Notes under the pieces: generated by a model
What the model was told of the DNA's origin: nothing
The model's input: the letters and a program-made list of their open reading frames with translations, nothing else
Databases searched by the model: none
NCBI GenBank assembly: GCA_900155495.1
Contig: FTLJ01000439.1
Span: 19,563 to 83,562 of the forward strand
Source of the DNA: Porogramme epimiltina
Taxonomy: Eukaryota > Basidiomycota > Agaricomycetes > Polyporales > Polyporaceae
DNA length: 64,000 bases
Reading direction: 5' to 3'
Translations under genes and position numbers: made by a program
Shown here: one piece after another, positions 33,260 through 44,567 of the stretch
How positions within the stretch are numbered: the first letter of the stretch is position 1
Layout of the letters: the number at the start of each line of letters is the position of its first letter

Positions 33260-36200
33260 ATGGCGCTGGTATCCGGGCACGAGAACTTGTGAGTGCTTCT
33301 CCCCTACCCATCTTCTCGGTCTCTAAGTTCCAATTAGAAATGACGAGTCTCAGGCGAGCCAGCTTTTGGCTGCCGCCCTTCAACCAAGGGACGCTCAACC
33401 AGCGCCCTCGAGCGTCCGAGAAGATGCCATCTCCTCCCATTTGAGTGGGTCGTTGCAGTCGAGCGACGCTAACTCTGTTCATTATCATATGCATGGCCTC
33501 GTTGCCACACAAACGCAATCGTTACAAGGTGGCGAGGGAGAGCCCAACCCAGATGGTTCACAGAAAGAAAACAATCCCGCATCATGGGACGCCAACCTCC
33601 AACCTCTTCTCTCAAACCCCCTGCCCCGCTCCCGCTCCCCCACCCGTGCTGAATCAGAGCAGTCTCGTGCCATTGAGCCGGCAGAGTCACTTTCCAGTGC
33701 CCTTTGCACCTCGAAACCCGCGAAAAGGGAAAAGCCCTGTCCCAAAGACCCCCTTGTTCCGGTGCTCAGTGTCCAGCCTTCCGCCAATGGAGCCAAGACC
33801 ACTCGGTTGAGCACGAATCCTTCTCCCCCCACCGCTCGCTCCATGGCTCCGCCACCTAGGCCTGTATCCCCGTATATCGCATCCCAAGACTCGTTTGCTG
33901 GCCCAATATCGCAGCCAGACCCCGCTTCGGCTTTCCGTTCCCGCGCAAAGAACTTCACAATACCCGGACATCTCATCGGAGAAGACACGCAGTCGACTTC
34001 CGATGAAGAGGGACCTCCTCCTGTACCTTCGCCTGAGTGGGCCGCAGGTCAAGAAGACCCGCCATGTCATGCATCGCCGGCTGGAAAGATACTCGTAGCG
34101 AGTACCCCTTCTGATACATCCCGCGGTTCTCAGTCCCAATCGCAACCCGTCCGTTCACGCTCTCAGCAGTCTGAATCTCAAGACGAATATCAGTATTCGG
34201 ACCCGTATCCTCCCGCGCAGCCCCGGACCCACGACATTGATATGTCCGACGATGACTTGGCTGCCGTTGTGTCCGCTGCCGGGGATGCCGCTGGACTCTC
34301 TATGTCCCAAAACACCGAACTTGCCGATGACACACCTTCCACCCAGTTTCCGGACGACACTCCCCCGACACAGGTCATTGGACGGTCCAATGAGAACTCT
34401 GACGAACCACCGGATAGTCGATCGAGCAAAAGAGAGCTACAGCTCGATGAAAAGACAAGACGGCTCCTCTCGATGGTGGACCCAGAGAAATGGCACCGTT
34501 ATCAGAACATCAAGGCCGACCGCCCCCTCCCGTCATACTTCCAACCCCGAGGGGCTGCTGAGTACGATCTTGGAGAACGGCTCACACAACCTTCTGACAC
34601 CTCTGATGACCTTACGGACCTGGGTTCGACACAGCCCACCCAACCGGCAATGATAGAACAAACTCAGCCATCTGACGTTGCTGTCTACGGAAGCACGGCG
34701 CCGCCTACATTCCAAAGGCGTGGCCTCCCCCCTGCGAATCATGCCCTACAAGCTAGAGGGCTCCGACCATCAGAACCGATATCGTTATGTGACGACATCC
34801 ATTCTGCATCCGGTTTGGAGGTGGGTACACAACCGACACAGATTGTACCGGAAGAGGCAATGCCAGAGACCCAGGAGACTGAGTTTGTTCCGGACTCCGA
34901 GGAAGTTCGAGAACAGATGAGGGCCACACAAGCAAAGCCTTCGCGACCATTGCTCAATACCCTCGAGGCGACATCCTCGGTCGCGACCTACCGTTCTCCG
35001 GACGTACCTCGCCCTTCTCGACAGTTTTTGCAGTCGGAAGACGAGGTTCTGCGAACGATCACTACGGCAGAACTGTCTGCTCTCACCGTGATAGAAGAAG
35101 ACGAGGAGACAGAGGCGCTCACAGACCAAGCACAGGAAGAAGCCGCGGCGGAAGAGGAGGAGGAAGAGGAAGAAGATGTTCCTTTAGTAGTAGTGACCTC
35201 AGCCAAGAGGAAGGGGAAGGCTAAAGCGACTACCCCTTCCGCCAAGTCTACCACGCCAACATCTCCCAGTGCCGCGAAGTCAGGCAAGTCGCAGCCTCTC
35301 CGAGGCCCTGCGATCCTACAGCGAAATAGTTCATGGAGATGTGCTGTGGTTCCCTCGTCAGACCCTCTGGAGCCCCGTGACGACGCACCCGACACAACTG
35401 TGAAGCCTGCTCCGAAGAAACCCGCGAAACCACGCACACCCGTGCACCGGGCTCCACCTCCGCCTCCGGCTACTCGTTCTGCCCCTCGGGCAGCGAAGCT
35501 TGCTGCCCGTGGACGTTACCAGGAAAGTTCGGACGAGGAGGATCAGGCACCAGATGTCGACTCGGATGATGGGGACACAGTACCTGCAGACCACGACGAC
35601 GAAATGGACGTCGACCCACCTGACGTCAAGCCCAAGCTGGCGCGGGGGAACAAACGGAAGCGCACCGTTTCTTCTTCTTCCAAGAAAGCACCGACAAAGG
35701 CCACCACGTCAAAGGTCATCAAGGAGGAGCAATCTACCCCTCATGGGCGGCCCTCTAAGCGTTTCAAGACCGCATCCTCCTCGCGCATGGGTAGTTCGGG
35801 CGAACCCACCCGCGTTTTTGCATTCTGGAAGGGCACCGCATGTTACTACTCTGGTGTCGTCCACTCCATCATTAGTCCCGGCGTGTTCGCGATCCACTTC
35901 GACGATGGCCTTCGCGGCGAAGTCGAACTCAAGCACCTCCGCGCATGTCGGCTCAAGGAAGGCGACGAGGTATTCATAGGGAAGAGGAAGGGCAGGATCG
36001 CCGAGCCACCGCCACCCACGGACACGGGCTATCGACCGCAAGACAAGCTGACTATCGACATGGGCGATAACGTCGTCCACGAAGACGAGGTACAGGGCAT
36101 ACAGATTGCATCGAAGACAGTGGCAGTTGAATGGGGCGACCGTGTACTCTCTGAGGACATGATTGTGCCCGTTATCCGACCCAAACACAGCCGAGTAAGC

Positions 36201-37169
36201 CCGACACCGAGTCGATTATCTACGTCGGGCGAAGGCTCGGCACACGGGGCGACACGGCGGGTGCTCGCGAAGACAGGACTCGTGTTGACGCTGTCACCGA
36301 AAACCTCGAGCTCGGAGACCGAGAAGGACAGGCTAATGGCAGAGATCCGAAGGCATGGTGGGGTTGTTCTGGATGACTGGGGCAGCCTCTTCGCGATGGA
36401 AGGCTCGCTGGAAAACAAAGGCCAGCGATGGATCCTCACACAGAAGGATATCAAATGGACAAAACGGACGGATATCGAGCGGGTGTTCCTAGTCTCGGAT
36501 GATAGCCACCAGAAGCCCCGGTTCTTGATTGCTCTAGGGCTAGGGGTGCCTTGTATATCGGTGGATTGGCTACGGGACACTGTTGACAAGGTATGCACCT
36601 ATCCGCAGGCTTGCCGTCGAGACATAGAGAAATATTGACCTTTTCGAAGCAGGAGGAGAACGACTGGCAGCAGTTCTTATTACCGGCCGGGTATTCCGAC
36701 CGGCTAGAGGCTCGTGTTTCCCAGATTGTCGACTTGGACTGGGGCAACAGCATCCATCACATGTCGCAAATCACCACGAACAAGGTTCCCCACAAAGTCT
36801 TTGCTGGCAAAACTATCCTCTGCCTCTCTCCTCAGTTCGTACTCCGGTCGAAGGGGAAGAAGGTACGTGCATTGCTCTCTGCGCACATGTCTATGTGTCA
36901 CTAATCTCTTCGTATAGGCAGGTGGGCATGCCAAGGAAGCTGCAGAGATGGTCCCGCGCATCGTACTCAGTATGGGCGCAGCTACTGTAGAGTCCGTCGG
37001 TGATCCGAAGCACGCGTCTAAGGATTTGGACGACTACGACTACATTGTTTTCCGTGAGGAAAGGGACAAGGCTCGGCTCCCGCACCTTGTGCATTGTGTT
37101 GACGTGGCATGGGTTAAAGACTGTCTCATCTCTGGTAGACTCCATCGCCTTCCCAGCGAGGAAGCTTAG
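33260..37169 (+). CDS. Tudor-BRCT DNA damage checkpoint mediator, Crb2/Rad9/53BP1 type
   Basis: Probable adaptor that binds histone marks at DNA breaks and passes the ATR/ATM signal to Chk1 or Chk2 kinases in the nucleus. The model join(33260..33288,33338..36590,36653..36862,36918..37169) gives 1,247 residues. About 800 N-terminal residues are disordered and studded with SQ/TQ sites (for example ATQTQ, TQPTQP, IEQTQPSD, VGTQPTQI, PETQETEF, RATQAK), the target motif of ATM/ATR kinases. Next is a Tudor pair (RVFAFWKGTACYYSGVVHSI, VFAIHFDDGLRGEVELKHLR, GDEVFIGKRKGRI). Tandem BRCT domains close the protein (GLVLTLSP ... GGVVLDDWG ... RFLIALGLGVPCISVDWLRD and AGKTILCLSP ... VHCVDVAWVKDCLISGR). Overall order and length match Crb2, Rad9 and 53BP1. 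The 29-nt first exon is inferred from frame and splice sites. Confidence 0.85.
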
Positions 37170-37815
37170 GACTTGGGTCGATTTCCATATCACCGACACT
37201 TGTGTACGATTATGGTCCAGCACATTAGTACTCACCGGTTTCAGTTATCGTCTGGCCACTTTATCTCAGGGACCTGAGTCGAGTAAGACGAGCAAGACGT
37301 TGTGGCGGACTCTAGTGTAGCATACTGCATATAGGATACTATTAAACTACAATACCGACTACAGGCAAAGTGTGAGTAGGCGAAGCGCACGCTTCCTCGT
37401 CTGGACCCAGGGCGTCAACGCATAGACGGGGAACCCCTTATTGCAGGAGCATAGATGGAGATGGGGGAGCTCGAGGTTCAGTAGATCCCAGCTATGTACG
37501 TTAAACTGTAAGAAAGCCCAGGAGTAGGAGACAGCGTGCTTAAGGATCTGCACAGAAGTTCTTATTCAATGACTTGCCTCTTGTTTTACTAGGTGGCTGC
37601 TAAACATTGAATATTGAGCCCTAGGAACCTTTTGAAATTGAGACCAATGAGCGATATAGTTGAGTGAGCGGTTACCATTTGGGATTCAGAGTAGGCGCCA
37701 GGCCTGCAGCCGCTCAACCGTGCGTAGGCGCTTGAACGCGTTCTCAGACGCGTCCCTTCACCTCCCCATTGTGTTCCCCTACCACATCGGCTCCCTCTGT
37801 TCCTTCAGACTCCCT
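37170..37815. other. Intergenic region, checkpoint gene to chromodomain gene
   Basis: About 645 bp between two plus-strand genes, with short frames only. The 120 bp before the ATG at 37816 are pyrimidine-rich (CACCTCCCCATTG, CTCCCTCTGTTCC), as expected of a 5' leader. Nothing else recognised. Confidence 0.5.
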
Positions 37816-40415
37816 ATGATGTCGGAGTACGAAGTTGGTATGGGACCAACAACCCGATATGCCGCGACTCGTTCTGAACACGATCCACGCAGAGACCATT
37901 CAACGAGCGAAGGTTTTAGGGGACGGTCGAGGAAAGCCAAAGGGATGGGTAAGTCGCGTCTTGTACCGGACGTGTAGCGTTCGCGTTTTGAGCTAATATG
38001 CTCTTCATTAGTTGTACTTCGTCAAGGTAGTGTGCACCTCTAGTATTCAATCATCGACACTGAACTGTGATCACAGTGGAAGGATTATGGAGACGATGAA
38101 AACACGTACGTCTTCGTTGGTCCTACGCCACAGTCCTCGTTCCGCGGCGTGTTTTTGGTCCACTTGAATCGGTTAATAAACCCCTGAACAGATGGGAGCC
38201 CTCGAAGTCATTCAAAGGAGGTTCAGAGCATTTCATCGACCGTTTCTGGAATCGGGTCGACACCAATGGCCGAGATATTGATGACATGCACTTATTCTCT
38301 GTCGACGAGGAACTTTTCCCGACGGGTCCACCCCGTACGCTGCAGTTCCTTCTCCATCCCCTATTTTGACCCTTAGACTATCCGTAGGCCGAGCGAAGAT
38401 CAAGAAGCCGACCATAGAAAAGAGCCCCTCCCCACCCGTAGAAGAAAGTCACGCGGAGTCCGAGTACGAGGTGAACTCCATTATATCCCTCAGCGACTCG
38501 GATGAAGAACCTACCCCTCCACGGAACAAGCGGCCCCTTCCCTCATCCAGCGCAGTCGTCGAGCCCCCCGCTAAGCGGAAACGCGGAAGACCTCCTGGAC
38601 TAAGCTCCAGAGAGATGGAAGCTATGCAGAAAGCACAATCTCCCGAGGCAACCCTCAATGGCAAACGTTCTATTAGGAGCCTTCGTAGAAAGTCGGTTCA
38701 GAGTAGTGAGTTGACCGCTGGGGAGCCCGCTCCTTCCACATCTACTCCCAAGCGTTTGCCTCTCCCCCGTAGACGCGGTGGGAGTTCCAAAGCTATACCC
38801 TCTCAGTCGTCTCCCTCTCCGGATGAGCTATTGTTGGGCGAAGAAGCTGGAAAGTCCTCTCGGAAGAGACGCACGAAGAAGAGCGCTATTGTAGAGAGTG
38901 CTATGAATGTCGACAAGGAACACTCCCCTAGCCCCTTCGGTGTGCCCACCCTCCTGGAAGATGAGCACCCCGTGGACTCTTCGCCACAGTCTGCAATTCC
39001 TGCACCTCGCCTACGAGCTTCCAGTTCACGAGTCAAGGTGACGGATGATTCTCATCCAACAGCGACAAGTGTCATCGCCACCAAGGCCAAGTTCACGAAG
39101 GTTGCGGCACCTAACGACGAGGGAGATGGCGCCAGTGCCAGCACCGCCCGTTCTACCCAGGTTTCGAGTGCTAAACCTGGCCCGGGACGGTCTTCCAGTG
39201 GTTTCATGGTCGAAAGTACAAGGCGCACAGGACAGAAAGGAATGCCTGCCCGTGTCAGACCGAGGAAAAAAGCCCGTGCTCGTGACGACGACGGAACAGG
39301 AGAACAACCCGGCAAAGAGCTCCCAACGTCTGGGGTGGACGAAGGTGTACCCCACGATAGCGCGATCACTTCCTGGGAATCGCCCGCTAGACGGGATCTT
39401 TTGAGCGCTTCAGAAACGGGTACCGCGACAGCGACAAACCCTCCGAACTTTGAGCAAGACGCCGATGGTGAAGTCGATTTGGAGTATATGGATGATATTA
39501 CTGCAGATGAGAGGTGCGTAGCTGCGACTACTCCTGAGCTGTCTCCCTAACCCCTCGATCATTCACAGCATCATAAAGGGGCAGAATTCTGAAACCACTA
39601 ACGGGATTGAAGTTCCCAAGCAGACACCGCCAGCCCCCACTATTCTCTTAGAGGCTAAGCCGGTAACATTTGCGAGTCGAGTGACTTCCGCGTGGAACCA
39701 GTCGACGATTTTCGGGCCTCTGTAAGCTGTCTGTTCTTCACTCCATCTTCAAGTTACTTAATTGGACCTCAGTGCTCTCGGCTTCTCTCGGATGCTTTCT
39801 CCCGCCCCTCCAGCAGCTACGACGGCTTCGTGAGTAGCTAACACAAACATCTAATCTCGTTTAATCTGAATGTTGTTATAGATCGTCCGATACGAAGACA
39901 TATGCCTTGTATCTCAATTTAGACCCGGCGGTATCTGTACCCATCGTACTAGGCGATGTCAGCAAGGCCTCCGAGTCTTTCTTAAATAACATCGACAGTA
40001 AGGCTCGCAACCCAGCGGGCAAATTCTACAAAGAGCAATATGCAATTGCACTCGCGGACACTCTACGTACAGAGGGCTCCTACGCCAAGATCTCAATTCA
40101 GGATGGTGTAGACGATGAGCAGAAGAAGCACTTCGATCGATTCGTCTCTCGCATTCAGGGAGGGGAGCTGGTATGGGCTTTTTCTCAATATTGTCTTGAT
40201 ACAAACTCATATCGCCGTGCTTTCAGTTCATCCAAATGAACCGAGCCGAAACACTCGCTATATGCGGGTCTAGCAACACCGCCCTAACGCAGAAGTTGTC
40301 TATCCCCGGAGAACTGCTAATGTCTGGCGAGTGCATAATCATTTCGCATGCCAACGTCCACGACTTTAGCGCATATGCGGATGCAGCCTTGAACGCGGAC
40401 AATGCCCGCTGGTGA
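37816..40415 (+). CDS. Chromodomain protein with unassigned C-terminal domain
   Basis: Chromatin reader. The N-terminus is a chromodomain built from five small exons: 37816..37837, 37893..37948, 38012..38026 (15 nt), 38077..38105 and 38192..38334. Joined they read SEYEVETIQRAKV, GKPKGWLYFVKWKDYGDDEN, TWEPSKSFKGGSEHFIDRFW. The aromatic-cage residues are Tyr in EYEV, Trp in VKWKDY and the WEP motif, consistent with binding a methylated lysine. A long basic, Ser-rich disordered region follows from 38388 to about 39510. It has AT-hook-like RKRGRPPG and SLSDSDEE. The C-terminal domain (about 39,890-40,415) is folded-looking: KTYALYLNLDPAVSVPIVLG, KFYKEQYAIALADTL, ELFIQMNRAETLAICGSS, GECIIISHANVHDFSAYADA. 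I do not recognise that domain. It is not a chromoshadow or SET domain, so the protein is neither a plain HP1 nor Clr4. Confidence 0.85.
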
Positions 40416-40699
40416 GACGTGTATGCTGCTTTGTGACTCCAATGCTTTCTGCTCTCGCCGCTGTGTTGTTTGTCTTCATATAGTCGCCGATTTGAATGTC
40501 GTACCCATACCCGTTATCTTTAATGATTTACTTTTATCGGCTGTTGATCCTTTACCGTATTACCATGACGTTCGTACCTTGTAAATGTGGAAACCCAACG
40601 TGCGGTAGTCATTCATCGTGCGAAATACAAATCATCAAGTGCATCCAGTATAACAAGCGACGAGTACAGGCCGCTGGGTTGCTTTTACCTACCATCCTC

Positions 40700-42567
40700 C
40701 TACAACTTCCCTCTGACCTCAGAGGCACCACCCAGGTAATGGAGGGTTGCCTGGCGGCATTCCTCGATAAACTCTTCCACGACGTCTTTGCTATACACAT
40801 TTGCATCGTACATGAGGTTGAGTACGATGTGGTCGTGCTCCGTCGCGTTGCCTAGGAAGAATTCCATTGGGCGGCTGTGCAAGTGGGTGATCATGTTGAC
40901 AGCCTGCAACAGTGTGTTTTTCTCCGACGTGACGGGGGGTGCGATTACGGTCGCTGCTGTTGGTGAGCCCTCGGATACCGCCGCGAAGGTAGGATTCGCA
41001 GGACGTGGGGTACGGACAGAGAGAGGGTGGTTGGGCGGTAGGGGATACCGCTCCGGGAAGATGAGAGACATCTGTGAGATCGTCGTGGTAAATCATAAGT
41101 CTACGAAAACGTATCAAGGCGACATACCTGACCGACACTCGACAGGCCGTTCGAAGGGACGTAGTCCGCAGGCACAGAATCCCACCATGGCTCCATAGCG
41201 ATCTCGGGGAGCGGCTCCCCTTTCTTGTCCGCCATCCAGTGGACCGCGATCCGCTTCTTCCTCGCCACGTACCCAGGCTGGCGCGCGGCCGAAATGTCGA
41301 GCACGAGAGGGTTGCGCACGATCCGCTGCAGCTGCCGTTTAAATGAGTGGACGCGCTGGAAGAACCGGGGGTGCGACATGAGGGCGGCGAAGGGCGGCGC
41401 GCCGCCGACGCGGGGTACACCCGCATCCGTGCGCGTGCCGAATGGGGTGGGCATGAACGGGAGGGCGCCCTCGTAGAAGTCGATGTGGAGTGCGATCTCG
41501 GTCGCGCCGCCTGCACGCTTCCAGTCGGGGTCCATGTATGGGCGAAGGTTGACGGGCCCGCCAAAGTACATCGGTTGGCGGCGGCGGTACTCCCACTCGG
41601 CGAGCGGGAGGTCGCCCCGAAGGAAACGACGGTGGAGGATGCGCGTGATCGCAAGCTGGGAGATGACGGAGATGGCAGTCCCGAATGTGACGCGATGTGC
41701 GCGGCAGGTAGCAAGGATCGCATTCGACTCGGAGAGGGTAAAGCGGCAACCGTGGCGATCCGTAGTAGAAGGTGTGCGGTAGGATTTATTCGTCACCATA
41801 TTAGGGACAGTGTGTCCGCCCTGGCGAGCAAGTCGGTTAGCGACATGGACAGAATGATCGACATGGGAACTTACAGCCAGGCGGCTTCGTCGATTGAGAT
41901 AAATAATCCTAGCTGCAGCACGGCGCCACCGCTGTCTCGCGAGAGACATCTTTATGGTGGGGTTAAGTTCGGTGTACGGTAACGCCATGGCAAGCCTCTC
42001 TTCAAGCAAGGGTGGTGGAGTCGGAGGAGAAGTGAGTGCATCAAAGAACGTACGCCCAACAGTTGCACCCGAAATTCCATCCGCGATCGCGTGCGCCGCT
42101 CTGAAGAGGAACTCGCAAGTCCCCGGACTGTCTTTCCGGGGAAAGACGAGGACACGAGACATAAGGTGGTGATCCCCCATGGGAGAAACGCGCATCAGTT
42201 TGTCGACGACCGCATTGACTTCCACATTGGAGGAGACGGATTTGATAGTAACCTCGTCGGGATGACAGCTTGCGAGAGATTTTTCAGATACAACAAACTT
42301 GACCATATCCCCACCGTCCGAGTCGTCCATTTGAGCACCGTAGAGCGGGTACCATTGCTTGAGAGTAAGCCATGCTCGCTTGATATTTTCCTCGCTGAAA
42401 AGGCCCGTGCTTCCAGCATGATCAGTTTCTTGAACCGTGTGATGCCATATGATATCGGCGGTGCCATTGAATATACGATCAAAGTAGAAGGACCGCTCAT
42501 TCAGCGCGAGAGGACGAGAATAGACTTTTCCCGTAGAGGGAGCATTTGAGACGAGCGACCAGGACAT
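40700..42567 (-). CDS. Condensation-fold acyltransferase (alcohol/trichothecene O-acetyltransferase-like)
   Basis: Member of the CoA-dependent acyltransferase superfamily, sharing a fold with NRPS condensation domains, BAHD enzymes and alcohol acetyltransferases. Start ATG 42567 (MSWSLVSNAPSTGKVYSRPL); the frame continues upstream only with a TTG. Active-site signature HxxxD is present as RAAHAIADGISGATVGRTFF. Flanking family features include FYFDRIFNGTADIIWHH at the N-terminus, MYFGGPVNLRPYMD and HIDFYEGALPFMPT. A 54-nt intron near 41820-41873 is a multiple of three without stops and is therefore easily missed: GTAAGT donor, CAG acceptor before GGHTVPN. A second intron near 41072-41131 leads to the last exon, ending EVRGKL. 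The substrate is unknown. The divergent neighbour is a methyltransferase, which hints at a shared metabolite. Confidence 0.75.
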
Positions 42568-43124
42568 GGGGGTGGTGTGAACTCTGATGTCGGCTGTTTG
42601 TATTGCCAAGGCCAGTGAGCAGAGTCATTTCTGAGTCGGCATGCTCATGATCGCCAAGTTGCCGCTTTGATCTCTCCATGTTGTTTGTTGTTACTTGCCT
42701 TACTACCCACAGAGCCCGTATGTATGGCCGGTCACCTTGCTTGTGGTACATGCTTGACTTCAATTTCTTAGGGATTTGAAGTAAGGCGCCCATCACATAA
42801 AAGGCTGAGGTTGCTCTATTTTCTTCAGCCCGGGCCTCAGCTTAGCCCCATGACCCGACGCTTTCCAACTATAGGCCACCATGTCTCCATTTTCGTTGGT
42901 GGCCTCCCTCCGTATCGAGTACCTCGCCAGTCTCAATGGGTATACATAGCACACCGGTGAGACTGAAGAAGGCCAGGTGCACAGGGGGGGCACTGCGGCC
43001 TTTTGAGTTCGTCCTGTCTATTTAAGTCGGATGTCTCAGCACGAACAAGCGAGTAACCTTCCGTGGGGCCCCAATACGTCCAGCTCTGAGCTCTTCCGTA
43101 TCTAGCAGCGCGAAAGTCTTTGCG
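42568..43124. other. Divergent promoter region, acyltransferase / methyltransferase
   Basis: 557 bp between two divergent start codons; it must carry both promoters. No strong palindrome or TATA box was recognised, and the small frames are uninformative. The arrangement would allow co-regulation. Confidence 0.5.
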
Positions 43125-44269
43125 ATGAGCTCGGATCCCAATGTCGTACCGTTAGACGATGCACTTTACAGGATTGACGACGAGGCTCTAGTATTCATGC
43201 AGGACCAAACTGGTATCCAAGATACAGAAGAATTGAAAAGGCATATCTTGGACGTCCAGGCTAAAGCCTATTCTGTGAGCTCTTGTATCTTAAAGACCGT
43301 CTCCGACAAGTCACTCAAAAGCTCTGCTGTTTGGTAGGTCCATCCCTACTCATGCATTCGCCGTTTCACATTTATCCAGTAAGTTGCCACACGAGCTATC
43401 TCCGTCCCACATGAGAATAACAGACAACCACCTACGTGAAGGCTGAAGCTAGCACGCCTTCCTGCATATCAACATCTCCTGCAGATTGGAAAGGAACGGG
43501 AAGGGGCTATTTTCCTTGACGTAGGATGCTGTTGTGCGTCTACTTTTCATAGTCCGAGTTTGCAAAGTAACGCTAATCGCCTCTTAATGTAGTTGGAGAC
43601 GATATTCGCAAGGCCATCGCTGATGGCTTCCCTACGGAGGGTGCGATCGGCTCTGATCTCCTCCCTGGTGTGTGCGCACCCTAAACTGCACGCGTGTGCT
43701 CCCTAACATGTACATCTTTGACAGAATTCTGGAACCTCGGGCACGAGCTCTTCAAGACAACGCCAGAGAGCTTCCCGGTGCCGTTCGTGGCAGGAGACGC
43801 CTTCAACCCTGTACATCTCGACGTCGCGCCCCCGCTCACAGCCGTTGGAGCCTCAACAATCGCCACCGCGTCGTCATTGCCGCTAACGGAGTTGAAGTCA
43901 TTGAATCCTCTGCGCGGGCGCGTCTCCGCTATCCACACCTCGTCGTTCTTCCACCTTTTCGGGGAAGCAGAGCAGCTTCGCCTCGCGCGTGCCCTTACAG
44001 GGCTCCTGTCTCCCGCACCAGGGTCCCTCATCCTCGGCTCCCATGGCGGCCGCGCGGAGAAGGGTTTCCGCACAGAAATCCCTCGTCATAATCAGCGCGG
44101 CAGAGCGATGTTCTGCCACTCCCCGGAGAGTTGGGCTGAGATGTGGGAGGCGGAGGTGTTTGGAAAGGGCATGGTGAAGGTCGAAGCAGTACTCAAGGAG
44201 TCTAAGAGAGAGGACTTGGGAGAAGGAGTGCGGTCCCACGTTCTGGTTTGGTCAGTGACTAGGCTGTAA
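43125..44269 (+). CDS. SAM-dependent methyltransferase
   Basis: Small-molecule-type class I methyltransferase of a kind common in basidiomycetes. ATG 43125 starts MSSDPNVVPLDDALYRIDDE. The SAM-binding motif I is GAIFLDVGCCFGDDIRKAIA, formed across an intron. Following blocks are FPTEGAIGSDLLPEFWNLGH (acidic loop binding the SAM ribose equivalent), FPVPFVAGDAFNPVHL, VSAIHTSSFFHLFGEAEQLR and LLSPAPGSLILGSHGG. The C-terminus ends HVLVWSVTRL at 44269. About six exons; an N-terminal stretch EELKRHILDVQAKAYSVHPY precedes motif I. The family includes O-methyltransferases of fungal meroterpenoid pathways (AusD-like), but the substrate cannot be inferred. It is divergent from a condensation-fold acyltransferase. 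Confidence 0.8.
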
Positions 44270-44447
44270 GTCTTTTCGGAAGCAGGCACACATGTGTATT
44301 AGTAAGATATACCTGGAAGAGTTGTACACGGCGAAAACTTTTCCCAGAGCCTTACTCCTGGTGATGATAGTGACTCTGGCACAGAGGTGAAGTACTAGGC
44401 CGTCGCGTATAGACGCCAAAGCAAACGCCAATGCATTAAACAACGGT

Positions 44448-44453
44448 CACGTG
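44448..44453. promoter_or_regulatory. CACGTG motif upstream of RAD54
   Basis: CACGTG in the context GTCACGTGTG, 115 bp upstream of the RAD54 ATG. Recurs at a similar distance before OTU1, DUF7918-2 and HCS1. Confidence 0.35.
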
Positions 44454-44567
44454 TGTAAACGCGCGTCGCGCCAGCCTGGTGGTCGGTACCGCCAGTGTGG
44501 CTGAGTCGCATCGCGACTTGCTTCTGCTCAGCTCGTTCGACCACATATTTTTCTCCCTCTCCCCATA

